Assembly: GCF_004000275.1 (NCBI RefSeq)
Contig: NZ_RCIP01000003.1
Location: forward strand, 1 to 64,000
Source: Saccharospirillum alexandrii
GTDB lineage: Bacteria > Pseudomonadota > Gammaproteobacteria > Pseudomonadales > Natronospirillaceae
Length of the DNA: 64,000 nt
Direction: 5' to 3'
Program-made: the position numbers and the translations under genes
Shown: positions 18,380 through 28,184 of the stretch, in pieces
How the letters are laid out: each line of letters opens with the position of its first letter
How positions within the stretch are numbered: position 1 is the stretch's first letter
Notes under the pieces: model-generated
Database searches by the model: none
The model's input: the letters and a program-made list of their open reading frames with translations, nothing else
Told to the model about the DNA's origin: nothing

Positions 18380-19795
18380 ATGCACACTCTAAAAGTGATC
18401 GCCGGAATCGCGGTCAGCGGCCTGATTCTGGCCGGCTGTGAGTCCACCAGCGACGATGATGACACCACTACCGCCCAAGCTTCGCTGCGGGTGCTCCATG
18501 CGTCACCCAATGCCCCTGCGGTAAACATTTACCTCAACGATGCTATGACGCCTGCTGTCGATACGCTCGACTATGGCTCGGCATCCGCCTTTGCGTCTGT
18601 GGACGCAGGCACCTATGACACCGAAGTCTATGGCATTCTGCCAGGCGGAGCCGATACCGCTGACGCCGTTATCGACGCAGACCTGACTCTGGAAGAGGAT
18701 ATGGAATACACCGTGGTTGCGGTCAATCCATTGGCTAACATCAGTGCCAAGGTCTTCGCTGACGACGGTTCAATGCAAGACAGTACCAAAGTGCGGGTTC
18801 AGGTTGCCCACCTGGCACCGGATGCACCGACTGTTGATGTTCACGTAACAGCGCCCGGAGCAACGCTGACCGCCAACACGGTCCTAGGCACTCTGGAATT
18901 TACCGCCGAGTCTGATTTACTGGGCCCGACTCTGGTCGATGAAGGCACCTACCAAATTCGCGTCACCGCGCAGGGGGATACTGATCCGGTTTATGATTCC
19001 GGATCCGTTGAACTGACTGCCGGCAGTGATCTGTTCATCGGTGCCATTCCCAATATGTCAGGGATTGGCAGCTCCCCGATAACCCTGGCCGTGTCTGATG
19101 GCACTACTACAAGCCTACTGTATGACAAGAATTCAAGCGACGTCGCTGTACGCGCTGTTCACAATGCAGTCGATGTGCCGGCGGTGGATATCTTTGCTGC
19201 CGCAGACACCACAAGCGCGCTCGACGTCACCGATTTCACAAGCGCCGACGCCTTGTATTCCGACGTATCCTTTCCGGCTATTTCGGCTTACACAGAGGTA
19301 GGGTCTGGTGATTACGACCTGGCCGTCAGTCTGAATCCGGATGCCGCTGATGCGTCAATTTCTGCTGAAGGTATCACGCTGGCCAATGGCACTAGCTACA
19401 CCGTATTCGCCATGGGTACGCTGGATGGGGGCGACAGTGCGGACCTGGAACTCGTGCCTTACGTCGATGACCGGCGGTCGGTCGCGACTGCCGCCAAAGT
19501 CCGCATCATTCATGGCTCTGCCGGCACAGCGGATGTTGACCTGTATGCCACCGCTGGTACCGACATTACCAACGAAGACCCGGCCTTTGAAGACGTTGCC
19601 TACAAGGGCAGCACTGGCTTTATTGAACTGGCCGCTGGCACCTACAATTTCACGGTCACACCTGCCGACAGCAAAACCATTGCTGTTCAGGCGGAGTTGA
19701 CGGTCGCTGCAGGTGACATTGTTACCGTATGGGCCAGAGATGAAGGTGCCGGTGTCGACCTAAGTGTTCAGGATGACAGCCCGGCTGCTCCCTGA
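18380..19795 (+). CDS. DUF4397-domain lipoprotein
   Basis: A 471-residue exported protein. The signal MHTLKVIAGIAVSGLILAGC ends in a lipobox (LAGC, Cys20) followed by an acidic, Ser/Thr-rich linker, so it should be lipid-anchored, probably in the outer membrane. The rest is two or more DUF4397-type beta domains (LRVLHASPNAPAVNIYL at about 36; VRAVHNAVDVPAVDIFAA at about 255; VRIIHGSAGTADVDLY at about 373), function unknown. GGAAGG lies before the ATG at 18380; the frame is open further upstream to 18299 but lacks a signal there. A terminator follows directly. Confidence 0.85.
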   Translation: MHTLKVIAGIAVSGLILAGCESTSDDDDTTTAQASLRVLHASPNAPAVNIYLNDAMTPAVDTLDYGSASAFASVDAGTYDTEVYGILPGGADTADAVIDADLTLEEDMEYTVVAVNPLANISAKVFADDGSMQDSTKVRVQVAHLAPDAPTVDVHVTAPGATLTANTVLGTLEFTAESDLLGPTLVDEGTYQIRVTAQGDTDPVYDSGSVELTAGSDLFIGAIPNMSGIGSSPITLAVSDGTTTSLLYDKNSSDVAVRAVHNAVDVPAVDIFAAADTTSALDVTDFTSADALYSDVSFPAISAYTEVGSGDYDLAVSLNPDAADASISAEGITLANGTSYTVFAMGTLDGGDSADLELVPYVDDRRSVATAAKVRIIHGSAGTADVDLYATAGTDITNEDPAFEDVAYKGSTGFIELAAGTYNFTVTPADSKTIAVQAELTVAAGDIVTVWARDEGAGVDLSVQDDSPAAP

Positions 19796-19831
19796 CACAG
19801 TCTGTCGACGATACACCCGGATGTAACCACT

Positions 19832-19860
19832 AAAAAAGGCCGCTTATAGCGGCCTTTTTA
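19832..19860. terminator. Bidirectional intrinsic terminator
   Basis: A-run, then GGCCGC (19838-19843), loop TTATA, GCGGCC (19849-19854) and a T-run. It lies between the plus-strand lipoprotein gene and the minus-strand CBS gene and has U-tracts in both directions, so it can end both transcripts. Confidence 0.9.
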
Positions 19861-19876
19861 TTGCAATGAACGCCGA

Positions 19877-20305
19877 TTAATCAACCTTGCGTTTGTGCTG
19901 ACTGACTCGCTCCATTGTTCTTAAAATATCCCGCCAACTGACCATACCCAAAGGTTGATTGCCCTGTGAGACCACGGGCAAACAGGAAATTTTGTTCCGG
20001 TTAAACAGACTGACGGCATCGGCCAGCGAGGCCTCTGGCGATATGGTGATGGGGTCGCGCGTCATCACCTGATGGGCGCGCCGGAACAACGTGCTGGTAT
20101 CGCGCGTTTGCTCCGACGGTGTCCCTACGTAAGGGGACAGGGCTTTCAGAATGTCCCGATCGGAAACAATGCCCTTAAGAATGCCGCGCTCGGTAACCAG
20201 CAAGTGGTGAAACCGATGTTCTTCAAACAACTCGCGCATGCGCGCCACGGTATCTTCCATCCCGACCACCACCGGGTTGGGATTCATGATTTTTTTGACA
20301 CTCAT
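19877..20305 (-). CDS. Two-CBS-domain protein
   Basis: A 142-residue cytoplasmic protein made of a single CBS pair: MSVKKIMNPNPVVV ... GIVSDRDILKAL (about 1-60) and QVMTRDPITISPEASLADAV ... GMVSWRDILRTM (about 76-134). CBS pairs bind adenosine nucleotides and regulate partner proteins or transport; no fused effector domain is present, so the target is unknown. It stands alone between a terminator and an unrelated secreted-protein gene. Confidence 0.85.
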   Translation of the reverse strand: MSVKKIMNPNPVVVGMEDTVARMRELFEEHRFHHLLVTERGILKGIVSDRDILKALSPYVGTPSEQTRDTSTLFRRAHQVMTRDPITISPEASLADAVSLFNRNKISCLPVVSQGNQPLGMVSWRDILRTMERVSQHKRKVD

Positions 20306-20385
20306 ACCGGCCTACCCTGCTGTTACCGTTCTGCACAGCATACCGCCATCGCTCTGGAGTGTCTTCACCTCCCAGCCCGGTCGGG

Positions 20386-21039
20386 TCAGTCGAGCCCCTC
20401 TACCTGACGTATTGCCGTCAATTCTTCACGGGCCACCACGAGCCCCCCTTCTTCACGCGTCGCATCGATGGTGCCATCACCGTTTTCATCAACGCCGTTA
20501 ACCAGGGCATTGATCAGCCAGGCCATATCGTCGAGAGGCTCCTGTGCGGCAGAAACGGACCGGGCGTCCAGGGCTGTATTGCCTGCGCGAACAGCCAGCT
20601 TGGCCAGCGATTCGGCGTTGCGCAACGGATTTCGAACCCTGAGGTTATTATTGATGATGTTGTCGGACGCACCCGGCGACTGGGCTGCATACAGGGTGTG
20701 TTTTTCTGCACCGTCGGCCCCTTCAATTACACCAAAACCCAGGCCTGGCCCGCTGCTCTGTTCATCGGGGTCCAGCGCATGCAGTGCATGAGCCACATGC
20801 TGTTTGAGGGTAGCGAGGTCACCGTTGTGATCTTCAGCCAGCCTGACATGAGTCTGAGCAATCTCGGCTTCCTGCAGGGCCACGGTCATGAACCCGACCT
20901 GGCCGGGCGCCTCCGGCCAGGAGGTCGAAACGTGTTCCAAATGCATGTGCGCAACGTTCATGGTGGACTCGGCCTGAACGCCACTCATTAGAGCCAACGC
21001 CACACAACACCCAGCCATACTGATGGTTCTTTGCTTCAT
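20386..21039 (-). CDS. Secreted protein of unknown function with a calcium-loop-like segment
   Basis: A 217-residue protein with a signal peptide (MKQRTISMAGCCVALALMSGVQA). The mature part is mostly helical, beginning with His/Met-rich MNVAHMHLEHV and ending with VDENGDGTIDATREEGGL, which fits an EF-hand-like calcium loop (DxNxDGxID). I do not recognise a family. The start at 21039 places the signal at the N-terminus; the open frame continues to 21111 without family features. Confidence 0.6.
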   Translation of the reverse strand: MKQRTISMAGCCVALALMSGVQAESTMNVAHMHLEHVSTSWPEAPGQVGFMTVALQEAEIAQTHVRLAEDHNGDLATLKQHVAHALHALDPDEQSSGPGLGFGVIEGADGAEKHTLYAAQSPGASDNIINNNLRVRNPLRNAESLAKLAVRAGNTALDARSVSAAQEPLDDMAWLINALVNGVDENGDGTIDATREEGGLVVAREELTAIRQVEGLD

Positions 21040-21132
21040 CCTGCTGCCTTCCATGTTTATGAATGTGAGAATCGTACTGCTTAGACGAAGCCTAGCGGGT
21101 TTTGGATGCAAGCGAACACAAAAAGCAGGATT

Positions 21133-21588
21133 TCAGCCCTTGCGGCCGTATCGGGCGAGGTAGCTGTCGAGTTTGTTGGCAAACGCCATCCGGTCGGTGT
21201 TATCCATCGTCTTCTGCCCGCCAGACTGAATGCCGCTGGCGCGCAGCGTCTCCATAAAGTCGCGCACGTTCAGCCGACCACGAATATTGTCGCGGGTAAA
21301 GGCTTCACCGCGATGACTCAGCGCACTGGCGCCTTTCTCAATCACTTCTGCCGCCATCGGAATATCACTGGTGATCACCAGATCTTCCGCCTCGGCCAGT
21401 CGAACAATTTCATTGTCCGCCACATCAAACCCGGCCGGCACCTGCACTGAGGTCACGTATTTCGACGGCGGCGTCTTGATGTACTGATTGGCCACAAAGG
21501 TGGTCTGAACCTGCGTCCGCTCCGCAGCCCGCACAATAATGTCGCGGATCACAGTCGGACAAGCGTCGGCATCTACCCAAATGCGCAT
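21133..21588 (-). CDS. YaiI/YqxD family protein (DUF188, PIN-like)
   Basis: A 151-residue protein opening [20 protein letters not shown], the hallmark of the UPF0178/DUF188 family. The acidic residues near the N-terminus and [19 protein letters not shown] (about 70-88) fit a PIN-like nuclease fold; the biochemical role of the family is unproven. It is a single gene followed by the minus-strand secreted-protein gene 94 bases on. Confidence 0.85.
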   Translation of the reverse strand: MRIWVDADACPTVIRDIIVRAAERTQVQTTFVANQYIKTPPSKYVTSVQVPAGFDVADNEIVRLAEAEDLVITSDIPMAAEVIEKGASALSHRGEAFTRDNIRGRLNVRDFMETLRASGIQSGGQKTMDNTDRMAFANKLDSYLARYGRKG

Positions 21589-21722
21589 ATCTCATTCACT
21601 GCATTACATGTTTAGGGGCATTTTCGCATGTTCTGAGGTTAGTCGGTATTTCTGGTTAGTGGCTGTGGGTGGCTAGGTGGCGATTTCAATAGCGGCTTAA
21701 CGTTATTCGGTGGCAGGAAGCC

Positions 21723-21835
21723 GCAACCGGCATCGCGCGCGGCTCTGGCGGTCGCTGCAAGTACTTCCATGTAAGCTCGACGGTCCCCATTCATGGGGAC
21801 CGACGCCCGCCAGAGTCGCGCCCGATGCCGGTTGC
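21723..21835 (+). repeat. Intergenic cruciform repeat, subtype 2, copy C
   Basis: 28-bp arms 21723-21750 and 21808-21835 pair with two mismatches. The centre, including CGGTCCCC ... GGGGACCG, is nearly the same as copy B, but the arms are completely different. It lies between two minus-strand genes, downstream of puuB, with nothing else recognisable in 21589-21880. Confidence 0.85.
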
Positions 21836-21880
21836 TGGTCTTAATTGGTCAAATCTACTGTGCTTGCAGTACCAACTGGA

Positions 21881-23167
21881 TTAGATGCCCAGTTTATCTC
21901 GCAACCCATAGTAGGTCGCTCCGATAGCCGTATAAGGCGCCCTGAACAGTTGGCCGCCTGGGAAGCGGAAGTGCTTCAGGCTGGCAAACGCATCGAAGCG
22001 TTCGGCCTGGCCGCGCAGGGCTTCGGCGATCAGTTTGCCGGCCAGGTGGGTGGTGGTGACACCGTGACCGCTGTAGCCCTGGGCGTAATAGATATTGTCG
22101 CCAATGCGGCCGAATTGCGGCAGCCGGCTCATGGTGAGCAGGAAGTCCCCACCCCAGGCGTAATCCAGCTTGATGCCGGTCAGGCTGGGAAAGGTCGCTT
22201 CCAGGCGCGGGCGCAGGAAACGCTCAATCGAGGCCGGGTCGCCACCGCCGTAGGTGACACCGCCGCCGTACAGTAGGCGGAAATCGCCGGTGATCCGGTA
22301 ATAATCGAGCTTGTAGTTGCAGTCTTCCACGCATTCCAGCTGTGGAATCAAAGACCGGGCACGCTCTTCACCGAGCACCTCGGTAGCGACGATCTGGGTG
22401 CCACAGGGCATCGATTTGGCGGACAGTTCCGGAACCAGATTGCCAAGGTAAGCATTGCCGGCGACCATGACGTATTTGGCTCTAACCTGGCCTTTGTCGG
22501 TGTGCACCACCGGCTCTGCTCCCCGGTCGATTTTCACCACCGGAGAATCTTCAAAAATCTGGCCACCGTGTTGCTCAATCGCTGCGGCTTCGCCTAACGC
22601 CAGATTCAACGGGTGAATATGCCCGGCCCGGTTATCGCGCAGACCGCCGATGTACTGATCGGATTTCACCACGTTGCGTACCGCATCCCGATCCAGAAAA
22701 TCGAGCTGAGTATGGCCGTAGCGCTCCCAAAGCGCTTTTTGCTCCTGCAGTTCGTGCAATTGGCGCTTGTTGAACGCTACAAACACACCGCCATCGCGAT
22801 AGTCACACTCAATAGTGTAATCGCGAATACGCTGACGAATGATGTCGGCGCCTTCAAAGGCCATGCCGCCCAACATTTTGGCGGTATCCATACCGTAATT
22901 TTTTTCGATCACATCGATGTCGCGGCTGTAGCTGTTCACCAACTGGCCGCCGTTGCGACCGCTGGCGCCAAAACCAATACGCGCCGCTTCAAGCACCACT
23001 ACGCTGAACCCGGCTTCGGCCAGATGCAATGCGGTCGACAGGCCGGTAAAGCCCGCGCCAATCACACAGACATCAGCCTGAATTGATTCAGTCAGGGCCG
23101 GGCGATCCGGAGTCGGGTTGGCACTAGCCGCATAATAGGAACCGGTGTGTTCAGTACGACGGGTCAT
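21881..23167 (-). CDS. puuB: Gamma-glutamylputrescine oxidase, FAD-dependent
   Basis: Predicted to oxidise gamma-glutamylputrescine to gamma-glutamyl-aminobutyraldehyde, H2O2 and ammonia. The 428-residue DAO-family flavoprotein has the dinucleotide motif VIGAGFTGLSTALHLAEAGF (about 36-55), FGASGRNGGQLVNSYSRD, and the C-terminal YAQGYSGHGVTTTHLAGKLI flavin segment. It fits between the glutamylation enzymes (9.2 and 13.2 kb) and PuuC (26.6 kb). The start at 23167 (MTRRTEHTGSYYAA) is chosen by homology; a start six codons earlier is possible. Related members act on other glutamylated polyamines. Confidence 0.85.
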   Translation of the reverse strand: MTRRTEHTGSYYAASANPTPDRPALTESIQADVCVIGAGFTGLSTALHLAEAGFSVVVLEAARIGFGASGRNGGQLVNSYSRDIDVIEKNYGMDTAKMLGGMAFEGADIIRQRIRDYTIECDYRDGGVFVAFNKRQLHELQEQKALWERYGHTQLDFLDRDAVRNVVKSDQYIGGLRDNRAGHIHPLNLALGEAAAIEQHGGQIFEDSPVVKIDRGAEPVVHTDKGQVRAKYVMVAGNAYLGNLVPELSAKSMPCGTQIVATEVLGEERARSLIPQLECVEDCNYKLDYYRITGDFRLLYGGGVTYGGGDPASIERFLRPRLEATFPSLTGIKLDYAWGGDFLLTMSRLPQFGRIGDNIYYAQGYSGHGVTTTHLAGKLIAEALRGQAERFDAFASLKHFRFPGGQLFRAPYTAIGATYYGLRDKLGI

Positions 23168-23217
23168 CTGGGGCTCCGCTATCAAAAATAAAAAAGGAGG
23201 AAGAATGGCACTCTAGC

Positions 23218-23405
23218 AACTCAAGTTCCGGCGTTCAGTTCTGCTATGTTGCCAGTGGTCCGTGCCAGGCACCGGGTGTACCTATCCGGGGTCGGCGTGA
23301 ACCCGTCCATGGGGCCTAGACCGCAGCATCCATGCTGCGGACTTCCCCGGATAGGTACACCCGGTACCCGGCACTGTTCTGAGTGCGAACGCCGAAACTT
23401 GAGTT
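23218..23405 (+). repeat. Intergenic cruciform repeat, subtype 1, copy D, with extra outer arms
   Basis: The 113-bp core has 30-bp arms at 23262-23291 and 23345-23374 with two mismatches and a centre differing from copy A at only two or so positions. A further 19-bp pair, AACTCAAGTTCCGGCGTTC (23218-23236) and its near-perfect complement (23387-23405), surrounds the core, giving a ~190-base nested palindrome. It lies between mmsA and puuB, both on the minus strand. Confidence 0.88.
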
Positions 23406-23417
23406 AACCCGCTATTG

Positions 23418-24905
23418 TTATTCCAGGGTGGGCATCACGAAATCTGCACCCATGTCACCTTCCGGCCAGCGTGCAGTCACGGCTTTGCGACGGGTATAAA
23501 AACGTACGCCTTCCATGCCGTGCATGTGGTTGCTACCGAACAGCGAGCGCTTCCAGCCGCCGAAGGCATGGAAGGCCATCGGTACGGGGATAGGCACGTT
23601 CACGCCGACCATGCCGACCTGGATATCGCGGGTAAACTGGCGTGCTGCGCCACCGCTACGAGTGTAGATAGAGGTGCCATTGCCGTATTCGTGAGCGTTG
23701 ATCAGTTTGACCGCGCTGACGTAATCCGGCACGCGCACTACGCACAATACCGGGCCGAAAATTTCTTCCTGATAGATCGTCATTTCTGGCGTCACGTGGT
23801 CGAACAGGCAGCCACCGATGAAATAGCCTGACTCGTGTCCGGCTACTGTGTGGCCACGGCCATCGACGACCAGCGTAGCACCTTCTTTCACACCGGCATC
23901 GACATAACCGGTCACCTTAGCCAGGTGTTCACGGGTAACCAGCGGCCCCATATCCAGGCCTTTCTCAGCACCATTGCCAATTTTCAGGGTGCGGGCTTTT
24001 TCCGCCAACTTGTCGACCAGCTCGTCGGCGATATCGCCAACCGCGACCGCCACTGAAATTGCCATGCAACGTTCACCGGCCGACCCATAGGCCGCGCCAG
24101 TCAGGGCGCTGACGGCGCCGTTAATATCGGCATCGGGCATGACCACTAAATGGTTCTTAGCGCCGCCGAGTGCCTGCACACGTTTGCCATTGGCGCTAGC
24201 GGTGCTGTAAATGTATTCAGCAATAGGCGTCGAACCGACAAAACTAACCGCCTGAATCGACGGGTGAGTCAGCAATACATCGACGGCTTCCTTATCACCG
24301 TTCACCACATTAAACACGCCATCGGGCAAGCCCGCTTCTTTCAGCCATTCAGCCACCAGCAAGGGCGCGCTCGGGTCTTTCTCTGAGGGTTTCATGATGA
24401 AGGTGTTGCCACAGGCAATGGCCACTGGCCACATCCACATCGGTACCATGGCCGGGAAGTTGAACGGCGAAATGCCAGCGACCACACCCAGCGGCTGATT
24501 GACCGACCAGGCGTCTACGCCACGACCGACCTGCTCGGTAATTTCGCCTTTCAGCAGGTGCGGAATACCACAGGCAAACTCGACCACTTCCATGCCGCGC
24601 ACCACTTCACCGCGGGCGTCTTCAAACACTTTGCCGTGCTCGGCGCTGATCACTTCAGCCAGCTCATCCAGCCGTTCTTCAAGCAGCATTTTAAAGCGAA
24701 ACAGAATGCGCGACCGGTTCAGGGGAGTGGTTTCAGACCAGTCAACAAAAGCCGCCTTCGCCGCTTCAATGGCGTCGGCGACTTCGTCGACACTGGCCAG
24801 AGAGACCTCGGCCACCTGTTCACCCAGCGCGGGGTTATACACCGGGCCGGTACGCTTGCTCGGCGCGGTGGTTGCGCCGTTAATAAAATGGCTAATCTGT
24901 TTCAT
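23418..24905 (-). CDS. mmsA: Methylmalonate/malonate-semialdehyde dehydrogenase (CoA-acylating)
   Basis: Oxidises malonate semialdehyde (from beta-alanine) or methylmalonate semialdehyde to acetyl- or propionyl-CoA. The 495-residue protein has the catalytic Cys in GERCMAIS (C280). Where other aldehyde dehydrogenases have a general-base Glu, it reads ALGGAKNH, the known signature of the CoA-dependent MMSDH group. [16 protein letters not shown] is also diagnostic. It follows the omega-amino acid aminotransferase by 41 bases, as in beta-alanine catabolic operons. Confidence 0.93.
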   Translation of the reverse strand: MKQISHFINGATTAPSKRTGPVYNPALGEQVAEVSLASVDEVADAIEAAKAAFVDWSETTPLNRSRILFRFKMLLEERLDELAEVISAEHGKVFEDARGEVVRGMEVVEFACGIPHLLKGEITEQVGRGVDAWSVNQPLGVVAGISPFNFPAMVPMWMWPVAIACGNTFIMKPSEKDPSAPLLVAEWLKEAGLPDGVFNVVNGDKEAVDVLLTHPSIQAVSFVGSTPIAEYIYSTASANGKRVQALGGAKNHLVVMPDADINGAVSALTGAAYGSAGERCMAISVAVAVGDIADELVDKLAEKARTLKIGNGAEKGLDMGPLVTREHLAKVTGYVDAGVKEGATLVVDGRGHTVAGHESGYFIGGCLFDHVTPEMTIYQEEIFGPVLCVVRVPDYVSAVKLINAHEYGNGTSIYTRSGGAARQFTRDIQVGMVGVNVPIPVPMAFHAFGGWKRSLFGSNHMHGMEGVRFYTRRKAVTARWPEGDMGADFVMPTLE

Positions 24906-24946
24906 CGAATGTCCAGTTTGATCAGTAAAAGTAAATCGGAGCCGAT

Positions 24947-26308
24947 TCAGTCGGTGGCTTCAATGGCCGTCTTCAGTGTCGCTATCAACTCGGCGATCTG
25001 CGCCTCATTGATGATCAGCGGTGGCGACATGGCAATGGTGTCACCGGTGCACCGCACCAGCGCATTGCCTTTCCAGTAGCAATGGTGGAACACATCATAG
25101 CCACGGGCACCGGGCGCTTCGCGCGATTCCAGTTCTACTCCACCAATCAGGCCTATGTTGCGAATGTCTTTGACGTTGCGCGTGCCCTTCAGGCTGTGCA
25201 AGGCATCTTGCCAGATAGGCTCCATCTCCAGCGTGCGTTCGAACAACCCTTCCTGTTCGTATATATCGAGTGTCGCCAGGCCAGCGGCAGCGGCCACCGG
25301 GTGACCGGAATACGTGTAGCCATGGAACAGCTCGATAACCGACTCCGGGCCGTGCATAAAGGCATCGTGGATGAAGTCGGCCGCGAACACCGCGCCCATG
25401 GGAATGGCGCCGTTGGTCAGGCCCTTGGCGGTGGTCATCAGATCCGGTGTTACGCCAAAGCGGTTGGCGGCGAACGGCTTGCCGACCCGGCCAAAGCCGG
25501 TGATGACTTCATCGAAAATCAACAGAATGCCGTACTGTCTGGTCAGGTCGCGCAGTCGCTGCAAATAGCCTTTGGGTGGCAGAATGACGCCGGCCGAACC
25601 GGCCACAGGCTCCACGATGACGGCCGCAATGGTTTCTGCGCCGTGCAGCGCGATCATCCGTTCAAGATCCTGAACCAGGTCGGCACCGTGCTCGGGCAAG
25701 CCCTTGCTGAAGGCATTTTCCGGTAACAAGGTATGACGCATGTGATCGACGCCGTTCAGTCCCATGCCGAACGCCTTGCGATTGTTCACCAGGCCGCCGA
25801 CGGAGATGCCTCCGAATCCAACCCCATGGTAACCCCGTTCGCGGCCGATCAGGCGCGTACGCTCGCCCTGGCCCCGTGCCCGGTGATAAGCCAAAGCGAT
25901 TTTCAGAGCAGTATCGACCGACTCAGAGCCGGAATTGGTGAAAAACACCTTATTAATGCCGTCTGGCGTGTGTTTGATCAGCCGTTCGGCCAGTTCAAAC
26001 GGCTTGGGGTGGCCCATCTGAAACGTCGGAGCGTAGTCCATTTCACGGATCTGCCGGGCGACGGCTTCAGATATGTGCGCCCGGCCATGGCCGGCATTCA
26101 CGCACCACAGCCCCGCCGTCCCGTCCAGAACTCGGCGGCCGTCTTCCGTGGTGTAGTGCATGCCTTCGGCACCGACCATCAGCCGGGGTTCAGCTTTGAA
26201 TTGCCGATTGGCGGTAAAGGGCATCCAGAACGCATCGGTTTGCGCCGGTGAATCGGCCGAACGGGCCGTCTGGGTTTGCTGAGACGTGTTGTCTGGGGTC
26301 TGGGTCAT
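24947..26308 (-). CDS. bauA: Beta-alanine/omega-amino acid--pyruvate aminotransferase
   Basis: Class III PLP aminotransferase of 453 residues, converting beta-alanine (or other omega-amino acids) and pyruvate to malonate semialdehyde and alanine. Landmarks are [18 protein letters not shown] near the start, [48 protein letters not shown], and the PLP lysine in [14 protein letters not shown] (K295). These closely match the Pseudomonas omega-amino acid:pyruvate enzyme. The ATG at 26308 is preferred over an in-frame GTG four codons upstream. Operon partner of mmsA. Confidence 0.9.
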   Translation of the reverse strand: MTQTPDNTSQQTQTARSADSPAQTDAFWMPFTANRQFKAEPRLMVGAEGMHYTTEDGRRVLDGTAGLWCVNAGHGRAHISEAVARQIREMDYAPTFQMGHPKPFELAERLIKHTPDGINKVFFTNSGSESVDTALKIALAYHRARGQGERTRLIGRERGYHGVGFGGISVGGLVNNRKAFGMGLNGVDHMRHTLLPENAFSKGLPEHGADLVQDLERMIALHGAETIAAVIVEPVAGSAGVILPPKGYLQRLRDLTRQYGILLIFDEVITGFGRVGKPFAANRFGVTPDLMTTAKGLTNGAIPMGAVFAADFIHDAFMHGPESVIELFHGYTYSGHPVAAAAGLATLDIYEQEGLFERTLEMEPIWQDALHSLKGTRNVKDIRNIGLIGGVELESREAPGARGYDVFHHCYWKGNALVRCTGDTIAMSPPLIINEAQIAELIATLKTAIEATD

Positions 26309-26600
26309 GGCCGTTCTCACTCCGACTGAACCGTGGCGCTACCGTCGGGCCGCACCTGTGATGTTTGTTATTTCAAACACATGGATGCCAGTGTATGTAA
26401 AATAATTAAAACATCAAGTCTTGCTGTAGCCTTGATTCGATAGGGTCATCAAGGCGCAACTGCTAATAGCTGAGGGTCATATGGTCGGCATCGATGATCG
26501 GGGTCAGCCGTGCCCTTTGCGTTCAATATATTGAAACCCGGCCAGCGACTGGGGTAAGGTAGCGTGCAATAAGAATGACGCTAACTAACAGGTTCCCAAC
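26309..26600. promoter_or_regulatory. Divergent bauA/puuC control region with three palindromes
   Basis: Contains TGTTTG-N6-CAAACA (26362-26379) close to the bauA side, GCCTTGAT-N11-ATCAAGGC (26429-26455) in the middle, and the perfect 14-bp palindrome TTCAATATATTGAA (26522-26535) about 65 bases before the puuC start. They are plausible operators for polyamine-responsive regulators, but no regulator gene is in the window. Confidence 0.45.
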
Positions 26601-28091
26601 ATGACCGATACCCTCGAATACTGGACCCAACGCGCCGCCGAACTCAAGCCGGAAGGCCGTGCCTTTATCAATGGCGACTATCAGCCGGCTCACTCCGGCG
26701 AGACGTTCGAAAGCCGCAGCCCGATCGACAACCGGCTGCTGGCCAACGTCGCGGCCTGCGACAGTGCCGATGCCGATATTGCCGTGCGCCACGCACGCGC
26801 CGCCTTTAATGATGGCCGCTGGTCGCAACTGCCGCCTGCAAAGCGTAAAACCATCATGCTGCGCTTCGTCGACCTGATCAAACAGCACGGCGACGAGCTT
26901 GCCTTGCTGGAAACGCTCGACATGGGCAAGCCCATCTCTGATGCCCGCCATGTCGATATCCCGGCTACCCGTCGTAGCCTGCAGTGGTCGGCAGAAGCCA
27001 TCGACAAACTCTATGATGAAGTTGCTCCCACCGGCCCGGGCGAACTCGGCCTGGTCACGCGCGAAGCCGTTGGCGTGGTTGCCGCCATCGTGCCCTGGAA
27101 CTTCCCGCTGATCATGGCCAGCTGGAAAATCGGCCCGGCCCTGGCCATGGGCAACTCGGTCATTCTGAAACCGTCTGAGAAGTCGCCGCTGTCAGCCCTG
27201 CGCCTGGCCGCCCTGGCAAAAGAGGCTGGCATTCCCGATGGCGTTTTTAACGTACTGCCCGGCTTCGGCCACACGGTCGGCAAGGCGCTGGCGCTGCATA
27301 TGGATGTCGACACCCTGGTGTTCACCGGCTCTACGGCCATTGCCAAACAACTGATGATCTACGCCGGCGAATCCAACATGAAACGGGTCTGGACCGAAGC
27401 GGGCGGCAAATCACCCAACGTTGTCTTCGCCGACGCACCGGACTTGTCGGCTGCCGCCAAAGCCGCCGCCGAGGGCATCTGCTTCAATATGGGCGAAGTC
27501 TGCACCGCGGGCTCTCGTCTATTAGTCGAGGCCAGCATTGCTGATGACTTCATGGCCGAAGTCGTGCGGGCAGTACAGGACTGGAAGCCCGGCAACCCGC
27601 TCGACCCGGCCACCAATGTGGGCGCCATTGTCGACGAGACTCAGCTCAAACGCGTTCAAGGTTACATAGACACCGGCAAAACCCAGGGCGCTCGGCTTTC
27701 GACCGGAGGTAACCGCGCCGACACCGTCGACGGCGGTTTCTTTATGGAACCGACCGTGTTCGAAGACGTCACCCGGGACATGACCATATTCAAAGAAGAG
27801 ATATTCGGACCCGTGCTGTCGGTGGTACGATTTACCGATGAAGCCGAGGCCCTGGCCATCGCAAACGACACCATTTATGGCCTGGCCGCCGCCGTCTGGA
27901 CCAGCAATCTGAGCCGGGCACACCGCTTTGCACGCGGTCTGCGGGCCGGGTCGGTCTGGGTCAACCAATGGGATGGCGGCGACATGACCGCGCCTTTTGG
28001 GGGCTACAAGCAATCCGGCAATGGTCGCGACAAGTCGCTGCATGCGTTTGACAAATACAGCGAAATTAAAGCCACCTGGATCAAGCTGTAA
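26601..28091 (+). CDS. puuC: Gamma-glutamyl-gamma-aminobutyraldehyde dehydrogenase (aldehyde dehydrogenase)
   Basis: Oxidises gamma-glutamyl-aminobutyraldehyde, and probably other omega-aminoaldehydes, with NAD(P)+. The 496-residue protein has the base Glu in TEAGGKSPNVVFADAPD (E266) and the nucleophile Cys in GEVCTAGSRLLVE (C301). The YWTQRAAELKPEGRAFING opening matches the PuuC/KauB group. It completes the gamma-glutamylated pathway between puuB and spuA. Divergently placed to bauA. Confidence 0.9.
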   Translation: MTDTLEYWTQRAAELKPEGRAFINGDYQPAHSGETFESRSPIDNRLLANVAACDSADADIAVRHARAAFNDGRWSQLPPAKRKTIMLRFVDLIKQHGDELALLETLDMGKPISDARHVDIPATRRSLQWSAEAIDKLYDEVAPTGPGELGLVTREAVGVVAAIVPWNFPLIMASWKIGPALAMGNSVILKPSEKSPLSALRLAALAKEAGIPDGVFNVLPGFGHTVGKALALHMDVDTLVFTGSTAIAKQLMIYAGESNMKRVWTEAGGKSPNVVFADAPDLSAAAKAAAEGICFNMGEVCTAGSRLLVEASIADDFMAEVVRAVQDWKPGNPLDPATNVGAIVDETQLKRVQGYIDTGKTQGARLSTGGNRADTVDGGFFMEPTVFEDVTRDMTIFKEEIFGPVLSVVRFTDEAEALAIANDTIYGLAAAVWTSNLSRAHRFARGLRAGSVWVNQWDGGDMTAPFGGYKQSGNGRDKSLHAFDKYSEIKATWIKL

Positions 28092-28108
28092 CGTCGCGGC
28101 ATACCAGG

Positions 28109-28140
28109 GAGCCTCTGAACCCGTTGATGGGCTGAGGCTC
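28109..28140 (+). terminator. Hairpin after puuC
   Basis: GAGCCTC (28109-28115) pairs with GAGGCTC (28134-28140), with an inner ACCC/GGG pairing, 18 bases after the puuC stop. No T-run follows, so it may be a weak or factor-dependent stop. Confidence 0.45.
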
Positions 28141-28184
28141 TCAGAAACAGGCCTCAGCTCGGCCAAACTAACCTGCAACGGCGG

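Noticed and set aside
23196-23214. Well-placed ribosome site AGGAGG followed by ATG on the plus strand
   Set aside because: The frame ends after three codons (ATG GCA CTC TAG), with no gene attached.
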